64,000 bases of DNA from Candidatus Gastranaerophilales bacterium (GTDB taxonomy: Bacteria > Cyanobacteriota > Vampirovibrionia > Gastranaerophilales > Gastranaerophilaceae), in NCBI GenBank assembly GCA_944327255.1, contig CALVHA010000004.1, positions 1 to 64,000 on the forward strand. The letters run 5' to 3'. Shown piece by piece: positions 1-8,604 of the stretch (position 1 is its first letter; every line of letters begins with the position of its first letter). The notes below the pieces were generated by a model, which was not told the DNA's origin, ran no database searches, and was given only the letters and a program-made list of their open reading frames with translations. A program made the position numbers and the translations under genes.

Positions 1-236
1 GATAAATTTCTATAACCTCTTTTAACTAAATCAAAAATTGTTTTGCCAAACCCCATACCAACATCTAAAATTTTATCTTCTTGCCCTATATAATTAAAAA
101 TCACAGGATTTAATTCTAAACTTGAAGGAATGTTCGTGGCATAAAATTTATCCCAATCTCTTGCACTTTGAAGTATATTTTTAGCCGAAGAAAATGATAT
201 ATTTTTTGTTGTCACATATTTATTTTGAATTTTCAT
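1..236 (-). CDS. Class I SAM-dependent methyltransferase (partial, C-terminus outside window)
   Basis: The reverse strand reads from an ATG at 236 to the window edge, giving about 78 residues. The segment ILDVGMGFGKT (around residues 54-64) is the glycine-rich motif I that binds S-adenosylmethionine in class I methyltransferases. The methyl acceptor cannot be told because the rest of the gene lies outside the window. No strong Shine-Dalgarno is visible upstream of 236. The fold is supported by motif I alone, so the specific family is unknown. Confidence 0.6.
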   Translation of the reverse strand, partial: MKIQNKYVTTKNISFSSAKNILQSARDWDKFYATNIPSSLELNPVIFNYIGQEDKILDVGMGFGKTIFDLVKRGYRNL

Positions 237-616
237 ATCTATATAAAAGATGAACAAAATAAATTTTGCTAATTAAATTAGAATTTTTTTTATTTTCATT
301 TTCTCCTTTAATAATCCTTGAATTTGTTCTTCGGTCAGGCTTTTTTGTTTTCTCATTCTTCCTCCTTTTTTTATTATATGCGAAATCTGTCCTACTGACC
401 GATTACGTTTTAGTGGGCACATTTCATCTACCTCAACAAAATATTTGTTATAAAATTAAAAAATGAACTACTGACGTGCTTTTATTCAAAACAATCATTA
501 CTTAAAACATGTACTTTAATGTCCAAGTGTATTATCACAGACAGTTCGATTAATTTTCGCAAAATATAGACATTTAGGGCGATTAGGGTGTCAGAAACCG
601 CTTGATTATTTCAATA
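237..616. other. AT-rich intergenic stretch with one tiny candidate ORF
   Basis: About 380 bases separate the partial methyltransferase from the amidohydrolase. A plus-strand ORF at 266-466 is hydrophobic only because the DNA is T-rich, and it has no ribosome binding site. The only coding candidate is the short minus-strand ORF at 273-356. No tRNA, clear terminator or repeat was seen. The segment may hold decayed gene remains next to the broken integrase region. Confidence 0.4.
273..356 (-). CDS. Candidate 27-residue peptide with a strong ribosome binding site
   Basis: The minus strand has an AAAGGAGGAAG Shine-Dalgarno immediately before an ATG at 356, followed by 27 codons and TAA at 273-275. 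The peptide is basic (begins MRKQKSLTEEQIQGLL) and could form one amphipathic helix. It has no recognisable domain. It may be a genuine small protein or the surviving 5' end of a decayed gene, for example a mobile-element DNA-binding protein. The near-perfect ribosome site is the only reason to list it. Confidence 0.3.
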   Translation of the reverse strand: MRKQKSLTEEQIQGLLKEKMKIKKILI

Positions 617-1591
617 TTAACCCATTTGATTAAAATTCTGATTAAGCAATTTCTTGCTATTTCTATAAAAAATTCTGCTGATTAATTTATTAGCGTCATC
701 ACCAAAATTGTTTTTAATAGCATTTTTTATATTTCTTATGTTAGTATCATAAGCCCCTTGTTGCTTAAGAGCTTTTTCTCCAAAGACACCCAAAGGCGCA
801 TCTGTTCCAAACAAAAGACGGCTTGTCATATCACCCTTTGATGTATGAAGAAGCTTATCAATTACTTCTATAATATTAGGTTTTATAGGATTGTCCCAGT
901 CTACCCAGGCTAAATCTGCATATAATTTAGCATCATCGTTTTCAATAGACTTAAGAAGTGTATTTATTCCGATTTTGTGCGCTTTATCTCCGCCTAACCC
1001 CATATGTCCAAGTATTACCGAAACATTTGGAAATTGTTTTGCAGTTTCATAGATAAAACCAGGATCCGAAACACCATTTCTAAGTATATTTCCTGCTTCA
1101 TCAGATAAAACTTCACTGTGAAAAAGACAAGGTTTGTTATATTTTTCAGCAAGTTTCATATATGGGATATATCGTACGTCATTTGCAGCTAAGTCCAGAC
1201 AGGCTGGGTGAAATTTTAATCCTTTAATAATATCAGGATATTTATTTAGCAGAAATTCAATATTTTCTGCAGAACCGTGTCCAGGCTGACATACAAGAAA
1301 AGGGATAAATTTTTTATTTTTTATTGCAGCTTCTAATAATAGTAAATTGCCATTAATTTCATCTTTCAGCGGTTTATTATCTTTCCCTGTTTTAATGCAA
1401 TCAAGATTTGAAATTATAACTCTATCAACATAATCTTTTCCATTATTAAATTTTTTTCTAAAAAAATCTATAACATTTTCACAAGGGAATTTATCATAAT
1501 TCCATTGCCCACAATGTACATGTGCATCAATTATTTTACCTTTAAAATTTAAATTAGAATTATTTTTAATTAATGATATAGAATTTAACAT
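617..1591 (-). CDS. Metal-dependent amidohydrolase (amidohydrolase_2/TIM-barrel family)
   Basis: This 324-residue protein has the marks of a metal-dependent TIM-barrel hydrolase: DAHVH after strand 1 (His24, His26), FHSEV (about 158), GHMG (about 196) and GTDAP (about 266) carrying the late-barrel aspartate. Relatives hydrolyse or decarboxylate cyclic amides and acids. The substrate cannot be predicted. The start at 1591 is preceded by AAGGCAAG at good spacing. There is no signal peptide. The first 18 residues are an Asn-rich lead ending in N-F-K-G before the barrel begins, a lead also seen on other proteins of this window. It stands alone, divergent from the broken integrase gene. Confidence 0.75.
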   Translation of the reverse strand: MLNSISLIKNNSNLNFKGKIIDAHVHCGQWNYDKFPCENVIDFFRKKFNNGKDYVDRVIISNLDCIKTGKDNKPLKDEINGNLLLLEAAIKNKKFIPFLVCQPGHGSAENIEFLLNKYPDIIKGLKFHPACLDLAANDVRYIPYMKLAEKYNKPCLFHSEVLSDEAGNILRNGVSDPGFIYETAKQFPNVSVILGHMGLGGDKAHKIGINTLLKSIENDDAKLYADLAWVDWDNPIKPNIIEVIDKLLHTSKGDMTSRLLFGTDAPLGVFGEKALKQQGAYDTNIRNIKNAIKNNFGDDANKLISRIFYRNSKKLLNQNFNQMG

Positions 1592-1773
1592 CTTGCCTTC
1601 TTTTATATATTGTAATTAAAGCTATAAATATAAGTTTTTGCTATTATTTTATAAATATTTGTTAAATTATTTTACGTTATGATCGAAAAAATCTTCCAAA
1701 TACGTTCTTACTCTTGAATATACACCCAAAATTAATATAGCATTCCTTTAATATAAAAAGAAAGGAGTTTATT

Positions 1774-2311
1774 ATGAGTTGTGTGGAACCAATTAGAAAA
1801 TTAAAAGATTTAAGAAAAGTCGAAAGTATTTTATCAAAAAATCCAAGAGATTTACTATTTTTTACTATAGGTACCAACTGTGGTCTAAGAATTTCAGATA
1901 TCCTTGCGCTAAATGTTGAAGATGTAAAGGGCAAAAATTATATTCAAATAATAGAAAAGAAAACAGGAAAATTTAAAAAATTTCCAATAAATGCAAAATT
2001 AAAACCAATGCTTGAAAATTTTACAAAAAATAAACCGTTGGACGATCCACTATTTATGACAAAGTTTAAAAACAGACTTGGAAGAGTCACCGCTTACTAT
2101 ACAATAAAGGATGCATGTAATCAGGCAAAACTAGAAGACAAATTCGGCACACACAATGAGAAAAACTTTCGGGTATCATCATTATAAAAAATTTAGAGAT
2201 ATTGCTATGCTGCAAAAAATTTTTAACCACTCAAGCCCGCTCATCACTCTAAGGTACATTGGCATTGAGCAAGATCAAATAGATAAGAGCTATACCAATT
2301 TTATTTTATAA
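1774..2311 (+). pseudogene. Tyrosine recombinase/integrase, frameshifted near its C-terminus
   Basis: The first frame (1774-2187) carries the start of a phage-type tyrosine recombinase catalytic domain, with the arginine of NCGLRISDIL and the lysine in the EKKTGKFKKF beta-hairpin. It ends early in unrelated residues. The next frame, from 2156, gives MRKTFGYHHYKKF, IFNHSSPLITLRYIG and a stop at 2309-2311. These are the H-x-x-R box, the second His and the catalytic tyrosine of the same family. Restoring two bases (AC) in the CACACACA tract near 2148-2155 would join GTH to TMRKTF. A good site (GAAAGGAG) precedes the ATG. The intact protein would be about 179 residues, without the usual N-terminal SAM-like domain. 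The cause could be a true mutation or an assembly error in a dinucleotide run. Confidence 0.8.
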
Positions 2312-2312
2312 T

Positions 2313-2358
2313 ACTATTTATGCCCGTCAGTTTTACTCATAAATGATAGTTTTTAGAG
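2313..2358. terminator. Possible terminator between integrase remnant and lpxK
   Basis: ACTATTTATG (2313-2322) can pair with CATAAATGATAGT (2338-2350) with a two-base bulge, and the second arm is followed by TTTTTAGAG. It sits between two convergent genes, which suits a terminator for the integrase transcript. The stem is AT-rich and bulged, so the call is weak. Confidence 0.35.
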
Positions 2359-2393
2359 TTTTTACGAAAATAAATTACTACACAATTAACGAA

Positions 2394-3410
2394 TCAACTC
2401 TCTAAAAGCTTTTCAACGTCAACCACAGATTTTAATTTTAATGCATAGATATTTTTGCGATTAAATTTTTTGAGTTTAACTGCATCTTTTTCAGTAGTAA
2501 TAATTGGCGTGGAAATAAATTCAATATCATTTTCACAGTATTGATGATGATCATCAAACGTTATTTTATCAATCACTTCAAAATTTTCAAGAAATTTATA
2601 GAATTGATCCGGTTGCCCAATTGCGCACAAAGCAGTAACCTTTTCGCCCTCAGATAAAATTTGCCCGTTCATAATATTATATACATAATCAGGCTCCGTT
2701 CTACATAAAAATGATGGAATATTAAACTTTTTCCCCATAATTTTTACTAATTTTTCGGCCTTTGAGTGATCAAGATTTTTACTTACTATAATCAACCTGT
2801 CAATACGCTTAATAGCTTCAACCCCCTCTCTTAGAGGACCGGCAGGCAAAAGATTATCATTACCGAAACCTTTATCACTGTCGCTAAGAACAATATCTAA
2901 ATTTCTATAAAGTTTTCGATGTTGAAATCCATCATCCAATATAATTTTTGTAACTCCATAATTTTTTATTGCAAATTCAGAAGCCGAAATTCTATTTTTA
3001 GATGTAATAACTATGGCCTTTGTATTTTCTGCAAGCCAATAAGGTTCATCTCCGGACAAATCAACACTGTAATAAATTTTTTCACCATCAGATATTACAT
3101 TAATATTCTTATTAGAAAGTTTTCCGCCATACCCTCGAGAAACAATTGCGACTGTCTCACCTTTATTAATTAAGTATTTTGCAATTTCCGCAACAACCGG
3201 AGTCTTTCCGACTCCACCTGTAGTTAAGTTGCCAACAGAAATAACATAAGCATTAACTTTATAAGGTTTTAAAATACCGCAGTCATACAAGAAATTTTTT
3301 AGGGTACTTCCAATACCATAGAAAAAAGAAGCAAATTTAAGTATGCTGAACAGAAAACCTTTGGCATTCTTGTCATAATGAATTTTTGTAATATAAGTTT
3401 TAATACTCAA
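2394..3410 (-). CDS. lpxK: Tetraacyldisaccharide 4'-kinase
   Basis: LpxK phosphorylates the 4' position of the lipid A disaccharide at the inner face of the cytoplasmic membrane. The 338-residue length is usual for the family. The P-loop GNLTTGGVGKT lies at residues 60-70, preceded by the short N-terminal membrane-anchoring helix (residues about 17-45) typical of LpxK; DDGFQHR is another family motif. The start is TTG at 3410: an in-frame TGA lies two codons upstream, no other start is available before the conserved region, and GGGGTG precedes it. It lies 12 bases after the mlaD-like gene and probably shares its transcript. Its presence implies a lipid A-type outer membrane. Confidence 0.92.
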   Translation of the reverse strand: MSIKTYITKIHYDKNAKGFLFSILKFASFFYGIGSTLKNFLYDCGILKPYKVNAYVISVGNLTTGGVGKTPVVAEIAKYLINKGETVAIVSRGYGGKLSNKNINVISDGEKIYYSVDLSGDEPYWLAENTKAIVITSKNRISASEFAIKNYGVTKIILDDGFQHRKLYRNLDIVLSDSDKGFGNDNLLPAGPLREGVEAIKRIDRLIIVSKNLDHSKAEKLVKIMGKKFNIPSFLCRTEPDYVYNIMNGQILSEGEKVTALCAIGQPDQFYKFLENFEVIDKITFDDHHQYCENDIEFISTPIITTEKDAVKLKKFNRKNIYALKLKSVVDVEKLLES

Positions 3411-3422
3411 ATTTCACCCCTG

Positions 3423-4787
3423 CTAGAATAATAATCTAAAAAATAAGAATCGTTTATTCAATTTTTCAGAGAATTTTCTTAAATTACATGTGGTAACCTT
3501 AGTATCTTCAAGAATTGTTTCAAGCTCTGTCTTATTTTCAGGAGTCATTTTATTTACAGCAGCCAATGCCGTCGAAACGTTATTTAAAGCTTTATTAGTA
3601 TTAGCTATAGTATTTTTTAAATCCTGCTTTAATTGTTCATCCTTCGTCATCTTATTAACAGAAGTTGATATTTCTGCCATGTTATTAGCGATTGTTCTGA
3701 TGTCTTCAGCCATTTTTTTGGATTCTTCCTCATTACCCATAATTTTATTTAAATTATTTGCCATTTGTTCAACAGACATTGCAGCAGAGTTAATATTACG
3801 CTTGAACATCGGGTCCCCGACAATATTATTAATATTCCCGGCAAGAGCATTGAAATCAGCAGAAGTATGATTAAGAAGTTGCATTAACTCTTCAATATCA
3901 TCTCTGGAATCATCTATAAGTTGGTTAACTTTATCAACAGTAACAGATGCCTTCTTAGTAATTTCATCAATATTGTTAACAGTCATCTGAAGTTCAGCTA
4001 TAGTCTTATCAGAAAGCAAAGTATTAACTTTCATGTTTGTTTCAGTTAAACTCTCAGCGGCCTTATACTGCCAGTCCAAAAAGTCCGCAATTCTCATCGG
4101 TTCAATTATTGTATAAGGGGAAGTCTGTTTAGGATAAGGTAAAACAGTATTATCAATAGATGAAATTCTTAATTTTTTATCGCCATTTTTGTAGCTTACA
4201 GCCTCACCTTTAATAAATTCCGGCATTATTAAACCAGGAAGATTAATTATATAACTTACTTTATAAGCATATTGAGTTTTAATTTTATCTCTGAAAGAAT
4301 AAGGTAAAGCCTCTCTTGAGATTACATCAATATCTCTAATAATACCAACATCATAATATTTATCACTTAATTTCATTTCAACAGGATCATCCTTGTAAAG
4401 AACATCCTTAGAGACCATAGGAATATAAAGAGTTCTTGTTTTTGGCGGAGTAATTTCCAAGAACAATTCACCAATTAATCCTGATTGTTGAATTGAAAAT
4501 ACTGACGCCTTAGGAATAGAAATATTAGGTTCAGTAATAACAAATTTAACAGTAACATGGCTATCATCACCTTCTATTACTGGACGTATTTCCTCAACCT
4601 GTCCGACTTTTAAACCCATCATCTGAACACCAGCCCCCGGACGCATGCCATTAACATCCTTAAATTGAATTTCAACACGCGGAGCTGATGAAAAAGCACG
4701 TCCTTTAACCTTTAAGACAACACCTATCAAGAGAATAAGCGACAATAGGGTTAAAAGTCCGACTTTAAAAGATGATGAAAATTTCAT
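3423..4787 (-). CDS. MlaD/MCE-family lipid transporter subunit
   Basis: The 454-residue protein has one N-terminal membrane helix (about residues 9-26), then an MCE domain (about 37-115) with the typical VNGMRPGAGVQMMGLKVGQVEEI segment split by glycines, and a long helical C-terminal region rich in Asn and Thr (about 240-430) likely to form a coiled-coil tube. MCE proteins bind phospholipids in the periplasm and work with an MlaE-type permease and MlaF-type ATPase to move lipids between membranes. Those partner genes are not next to it. Its start has GGAAGG upstream. It sits just ahead of lpxK, so outer-membrane functions cluster here. Confidence 0.88.
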   Translation of the reverse strand: MKFSSSFKVGLLTLLSLILLIGVVLKVKGRAFSSAPRVEIQFKDVNGMRPGAGVQMMGLKVGQVEEIRPVIEGDDSHVTVKFVITEPNISIPKASVFSIQQSGLIGELFLEITPPKTRTLYIPMVSKDVLYKDDPVEMKLSDKYYDVGIIRDIDVISREALPYSFRDKIKTQYAYKVSYIINLPGLIMPEFIKGEAVSYKNGDKKLRISSIDNTVLPYPKQTSPYTIIEPMRIADFLDWQYKAAESLTETNMKVNTLLSDKTIAELQMTVNNIDEITKKASVTVDKVNQLIDDSRDDIEELMQLLNHTSADFNALAGNINNIVGDPMFKRNINSAAMSVEQMANNLNKIMGNEEESKKMAEDIRTIANNMAEISTSVNKMTKDEQLKQDLKNTIANTNKALNNVSTALAAVNKMTPENKTELETILEDTKVTTCNLRKFSEKLNKRFLFFRLLF

Positions 4788-4852
4788 TACAAACCTTCCT
4801 GTTACTAACTAACAAATATATTGTAGCAAAAACAACAGGACATTGCAAAAAA

Positions 4853-5158
4853 TTAATAAATATATTTATTATTCAGCAATTTAATTTCCAGTTCTCTTTC
4901 TCGCTCAATTTTTGCGCGTAACTGCATATATTCTTCATGTGGCATTGAAATTTCTTCCGCAAGATTAGCAAGTTGTGCTAATTTTTTTCCATAATTATTT
5001 TCAATAGCTTGCCTCTCCGGACTATAAGGTTCTTGAGGTATGTAGACATATTGTTCAGAAGGATTATTGTCTCCAAAATTTGGAACAGATAACTTATTTG
5101 AATTTCTAAGATTGGAAACATTATGATTAAATTTACTCATTACAGGTAAAATTCTCAT
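4853..5158 (-). CDS. Small hypothetical protein with N-terminal P-N-F-G motif
   Basis: I do not recognise this 101-residue protein. I start it at ATG 5158, because AGGAG lies nine bases upstream; a longer reading from 5200 would have no ribosome site. The N-terminal 30 residues are Asn/Ser-rich and end in V-P-N-F-G-D. The C-terminal half is charged and predicted helical (EEISMPHEEYMQLRAKIERE), possibly a coiled coil. There is no signal peptide or membrane segment. It sits 60 bases downstream of mlaD-like and upstream of the transglycosylase direction-wise, all on the minus strand. Confidence 0.6.
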   Translation of the reverse strand: MRILPVMSKFNHNVSNLRNSNKLSVPNFGDNNPSEQYVYIPQEPYSPERQAIENNYGKKLAQLANLAEEISMPHEEYMQLRAKIERERELEIKLLNNKYIY

Positions 5159-5220
5159 ATACAATTTCTCCTTTTTCTTAACTTTTTCAAATAAAAACAC
5201 GTAAAAATATTTTTTGCTAT

Positions 5221-5970
5221 CTACAGATAATTTGCTAAAATATTCTTAACATAATTCTGAGTTTCCTTATATGGCGGGACTCCATAAAACTTATCTACAG
5301 CTCCAGGCCCCGCATTATAGGCTGCAAGAGCAAGAATAATGTTCCCATTATACTTGTCTAACATTGATTTCAAGTATTTTACACCACCTTCAACATTTTG
5401 AACCGGATTATAAGGATCCGTAACTCCAAGATGTTTGGCTGTTTGTGGCATTAATTGCATTAATCCCATAGCACCAGCCTTTGATTTCGCATTAGGATTA
5501 AAACCAGATTCTTGTCGAATCAGAGCCTTAACCAATTTATCATCAACACCATGCTTATCTGAAATTTTTTCTATCATCGTAAGAAGCTGAGTTCTTGAGG
5601 CGCTAGGAGCCGCCTGAGAAATTGCAGCAGCCTGGGAAACAGAATTAATTTTACTCAAATCTCTTACAGCATTCTCAAAGCCAGTTTGAGTATCATTCCT
5701 CACAATATCTGCATTAACACTCATAGACTGAGGATTAAGCAGAAGATTGCCGAAATTCGCCTGCGTAGAAGACTGAAGAATATTTTCAAAAGAATTTATT
5801 TTTCTATCAGCAGGATAAATAGTATCAATAGGATTTTGAGCGACCTGCTGAACGGGTCCCTCTAACTTTTCTCTAATATTGTTAACCTGACGTGTCAATG
5901 CGGCATAACGCTGCATTGCCGCAGTTTTACCTCCTGAATTTAATAAGCTTTGTATCATTTCTGAAAACAT
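5221..5970 (-). CDS. Lytic transglycosylase (SLT domain)
   Basis: The C-terminal 110 residues form a soluble lytic transglycosylase domain: IRQESGFNP with catalytic Glu154, then GAMGLMQLMPQTA, then ALAAYNAGPGAV. The enzyme cleaves peptidoglycan between MurNAc and GlcNAc, making anhydro-MurNAc ends. The N-terminal 130 residues are low in conserved features and lack a clear signal peptide, as in flagellum-associated or otherwise exported transglycosylases; N-F-G occurs at residue 73. Length 249 residues. A GGGTAGAG site precedes the ATG at 5970. With flhB a few kilobases away, a role in inserting a trans-envelope machine is possible but not shown. Confidence 0.88.
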   Translation of the reverse strand: MFSEMIQSLLNSGGKTAAMQRYAALTRQVNNIREKLEGPVQQVAQNPIDTIYPADRKINSFENILQSSTQANFGNLLLNPQSMSVNADIVRNDTQTGFENAVRDLSKINSVSQAAAISQAAPSASRTQLLTMIEKISDKHGVDDKLVKALIRQESGFNPNAKSKAGAMGLMQLMPQTAKHLGVTDPYNPVQNVEGGVKYLKSMLDKYNGNIILALAAYNAGPGAVDKFYGVPPYKETQNYVKNILANYL

Positions 5971-6046
5971 TACTCTACCCTTGTCTTGATGCTGCTATTA
6001 TAGACCTAACTATAGCTATTGTTATCATATAAATTAATGATTTTAT

Positions 6047-7042
6047 TTAGTTTGTCAAACAAGGAATTGTTTTAAGCTCTTTTATAATTTCTCTAAATTC
6101 ATCTGATACATCTTCAATGCTTGATATATTTTCTTTAACAGCATGTGCAAAATCAGCTTTTTTAAATTCATGGGCACCTCTGTGCCTAAAAAATTCTTCA
6201 AGGAAATTAACCATACCATGTGAATTATCTAGAGTCTCTGGGAAAGAAATATTTTCAATCACATACTTAAGAGTTTTTTCAACAAGAGCTAGAGGCAAAA
6301 TATCTTCAAATTCTCCCTGTTTAATTATATGAATTTTATCATTTTCTCTCAACTTGGGAAGAATTTCATTATAATTTTCTTTCGCATCGTTATCAAGCAA
6401 AACAAAAATTGGTATTTTTAAAATTCCTGCAAATTTATAAAAAGTTTTCACCACCTGATTTTTTCCACCTGCAGAAATAATATGTATACCATTTTTGTCA
6501 AAATCATAATCCAGAAGTCTTGCAAATTCAGGCAATAAAATTTCTTCAGTTATCCCTTCACAAATTATTAACTTTGTTATCGGGAAACGATATCCATTCA
6601 TATGGCTTTCTATCCTAGGATTGGAGGACACCTGCAAAAGTTTCAGCCATTTTAAATTTATAGGTAAGTCGTCCTCACCTAAAAGTTTTATAATAGCCTT
6701 ATAATTTATACGATTTTTTAATAAAGCTTCTGTTTCTTCGCTAAGAATAAATATATTATTTTCGTAATCCAAAAGTCTCTGGTTTATCAGAGAATCAGAA
6801 GCATCGTTACAATCCAAATTTTTAATCGATTCATTAATTATAAATTCTGCAATATCCCTAAGTTTTGTGTAATCAAAATTATCAAGGTCTGTTTTTTTAT
6901 ATTTAGGACTAATAAGATGTGAACAAATTATATCTTTAAAAACCCTCAAATATTTGGTTTCCGGATCTTTAAATCTTGTTAATCTGTCTACTGATATCAT
7001 AATTTGCTCAATATTTAGCGGTTTAAATTTAATATTTTCCAA
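6047..7042 (-). CDS. Stand-alone TOPRIM (OLD-type) domain protein
   Basis: Residues about 156-225 form a TOPRIM fold: LIICEGITE with the catalytic Glu162, then the acidic D-N-D at about 217-219 (VLLDNDAKEN). This pattern matches the TOPRIM nuclease domain of OLD-family proteins, but the usual N-terminal AAA ATPase (about 350 residues, P-loop) is absent; the 150 N-terminal residues have no P-loop. The start is taken as TTG at 7042 because GAGG lies six bases upstream; a second TTG at 7054 is possible. OLD TOPRIM proteins are nucleases, some in phage defence. No partner ATPase is adjacent. The function is unknown and a nicking or cleaving activity is an inference. Confidence 0.6.
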   Translation of the reverse strand: MENIKFKPLNIEQIMISVDRLTRFKDPETKYLRVFKDIICSHLISPKYKKTDLDNFDYTKLRDIAEFIINESIKNLDCNDASDSLINQRLLDYENNIFILSEETEALLKNRINYKAIIKLLGEDDLPINLKWLKLLQVSSNPRIESHMNGYRFPITKLIICEGITEEILLPEFARLLDYDFDKNGIHIISAGGKNQVVKTFYKFAGILKIPIFVLLDNDAKENYNEILPKLRENDKIHIIKQGEFEDILPLALVEKTLKYVIENISFPETLDNSHGMVNFLEEFFRHRGAHEFKKADFAHAVKENISSIEDVSDEFREIIKELKTIPCLTN

Positions 7043-7144
7043 GCTTATCCTCAATTTTGTTACATTCTTTACAATTTTTATTTAAATTAGCAATTTTTAT
7101 CATTTTTGTTCTTTTATATATATAACAAGTGTGGAGTTATAATA

Positions 7145-8593
7145 GTGTTCTCGTATAATACATATTTTAATAACAATCAATATTATAACACAATAGGCTT
7201 AAATAACAGCACTAAAACCAGAAATATTGCATCTGCTGTTAACAATGAGCCGAAAAATGAACCTGTAAAGCATAAATTACCCAAACAAATGAGTACGGTG
7301 CCATTTAATCCAGCTTTTTCTGCTTCTAGTCTTAGAACTCAACTAATTTCAAATGAAGAAAAAAACAAATATAATTATTTACAAAAGATTCTGGATAAAC
7401 GTTCTAAAAGAGATTTAGAAACTCTCTTAAAAAGCGGAATACTTTTAAATAACGAGTCAACTGATAAATCAAGTGTTTTAGATAATTTGTATAAGATAGC
7501 ATCAACTCAACGTGCAGATGGACTAAACTCTGGTACATTAACAAAAGATGTTATAAATATTCTTGTTAATCCATACTCAATAACACAGCAATTTGGCGAT
7601 ATTCCGTCGAATTATCAAAAGTCCGTAATTGATACATATTTACAAGACAAAAACTTATCTTTATCAGACAGTGCAGCAAGAAAACAGGCAATAAATGAAA
7701 CAGATGTATCTCATTCCGGAACATGTGTTGCGGCCAGTATTGAATTTAATCTTGCGAAAAATTCACCGGCTGAATTTACAAGATTTGCAGAAGGGCTAAG
7801 TTCTCCAAATATAGAAGTTAAGAAAAATATTCACATAGATAAACTTGCAGATAATACACTAGATGCGATCTGGCTTTTAAATGCATTTGAAGTCCCTTAT
7901 AAAATGGATAACTTTAATTCAGCAGAATTAACATTCAAACCTGATAAAGATGCGATAACAAGAGCAAGAATTCAGACAACCAACAAAGACTCAAATGAAC
8001 GCTCTCCGATAGATGTATTAATGCAATCAACATTTATGCAAATAGGCTCTCAGCAGACTTATAATTCGCTGACAGATAAACGTACAGGAAAATTCAATCA
8101 AAATGATAAAGGCTTAATTGAATTTGAAAAAACATTTACAGAATCAGTCGTTGAAGATAAAAATAAGATTTCAGTGACCTATCAGACGGTTGATGAAAAT
8201 GCACGACTTATAGGCTATGAAACTGATATGGAAACTCTAAAACGACACTTAACAAGTACTATTGATTCCGGCGAAAACGTAATACTCGGTTACACTCAAA
8301 CAGATAATAATAATATAATTATTAATGGTCATGAAATCACTGTTGTCGGTTACAAGAAGAACCCTAACGGCAAATTAACATTCATCTGTAATGACACAGA
8401 CGATAATATTTCAAGACCGATAGAGTATAGCGAAGACTACCTTCTTCCTAAGATTCATCATGCAGCTCTTCCTCATGAAATAGTTGAAAAAGATGTTCAA
8501 CTTGTCGAAAACTGGGTAGAAGGAATTAAAACATATAATGAACTCAAACAACAAAATAAGAATTCAAATATGACACTACAACAGGCAGCATAA
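7145..8593 (+). CDS. Putative papain-like (C39-type fold) cysteine peptidase
   Basis: The 482-residue protein shows SHSGTCVAAS (Cys194 at a helix start) and, 200 residues later, INGHEITVVGY (His396) followed by FICNDTDD (Asn416/Asp417). This order, Cys then His then Asn/Asp with the His in a G-H-x-h-x-h-V-G-Y strand, is that of papain-like peptidases and transglutaminases. The start is GTG at 7145 with GGAG eight bases upstream; an in-frame ATG at 7106 lacks a site. The N-terminus is Asn-rich, without signal peptide, with P-A-F-S-A at residues 56-60. It is followed after 11 bases by the nucleotidase gene, so the two are probably co-transcribed. The substrate is unknown, and a transglutaminase-like enzyme is the main alternative. 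Confidence 0.5.
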   Translation: MFSYNTYFNNNQYYNTIGLNNSTKTRNIASAVNNEPKNEPVKHKLPKQMSTVPFNPAFSASSLRTQLISNEEKNKYNYLQKILDKRSKRDLETLLKSGILLNNESTDKSSVLDNLYKIASTQRADGLNSGTLTKDVINILVNPYSITQQFGDIPSNYQKSVIDTYLQDKNLSLSDSAARKQAINETDVSHSGTCVAASIEFNLAKNSPAEFTRFAEGLSSPNIEVKKNIHIDKLADNTLDAIWLLNAFEVPYKMDNFNSAELTFKPDKDAITRARIQTTNKDSNERSPIDVLMQSTFMQIGSQQTYNSLTDKRTGKFNQNDKGLIEFEKTFTESVVEDKNKISVTYQTVDENARLIGYETDMETLKRHLTSTIDSGENVILGYTQTDNNNIIINGHEITVVGYKKNPNGKLTFICNDTDDNISRPIEYSEDYLLPKIHHAALPHEIVEKDVQLVENWVEGIKTYNELKQQNKNSNMTLQQAA

Positions 8594-8604
8594 AGGGAAA
8601 CTAA

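Noticed and set aside
266..466. Hydrophobic 66-residue plus-strand ORF
   Set aside because: T-rich DNA gives Phe/Leu by chance; no ribosome site and it lies antisense to a better small ORF.
1677..1934. Minus-strand ORF over the integrase start
   Set aside because: Shadow of the integrase frame; no ribosome site and no domain.
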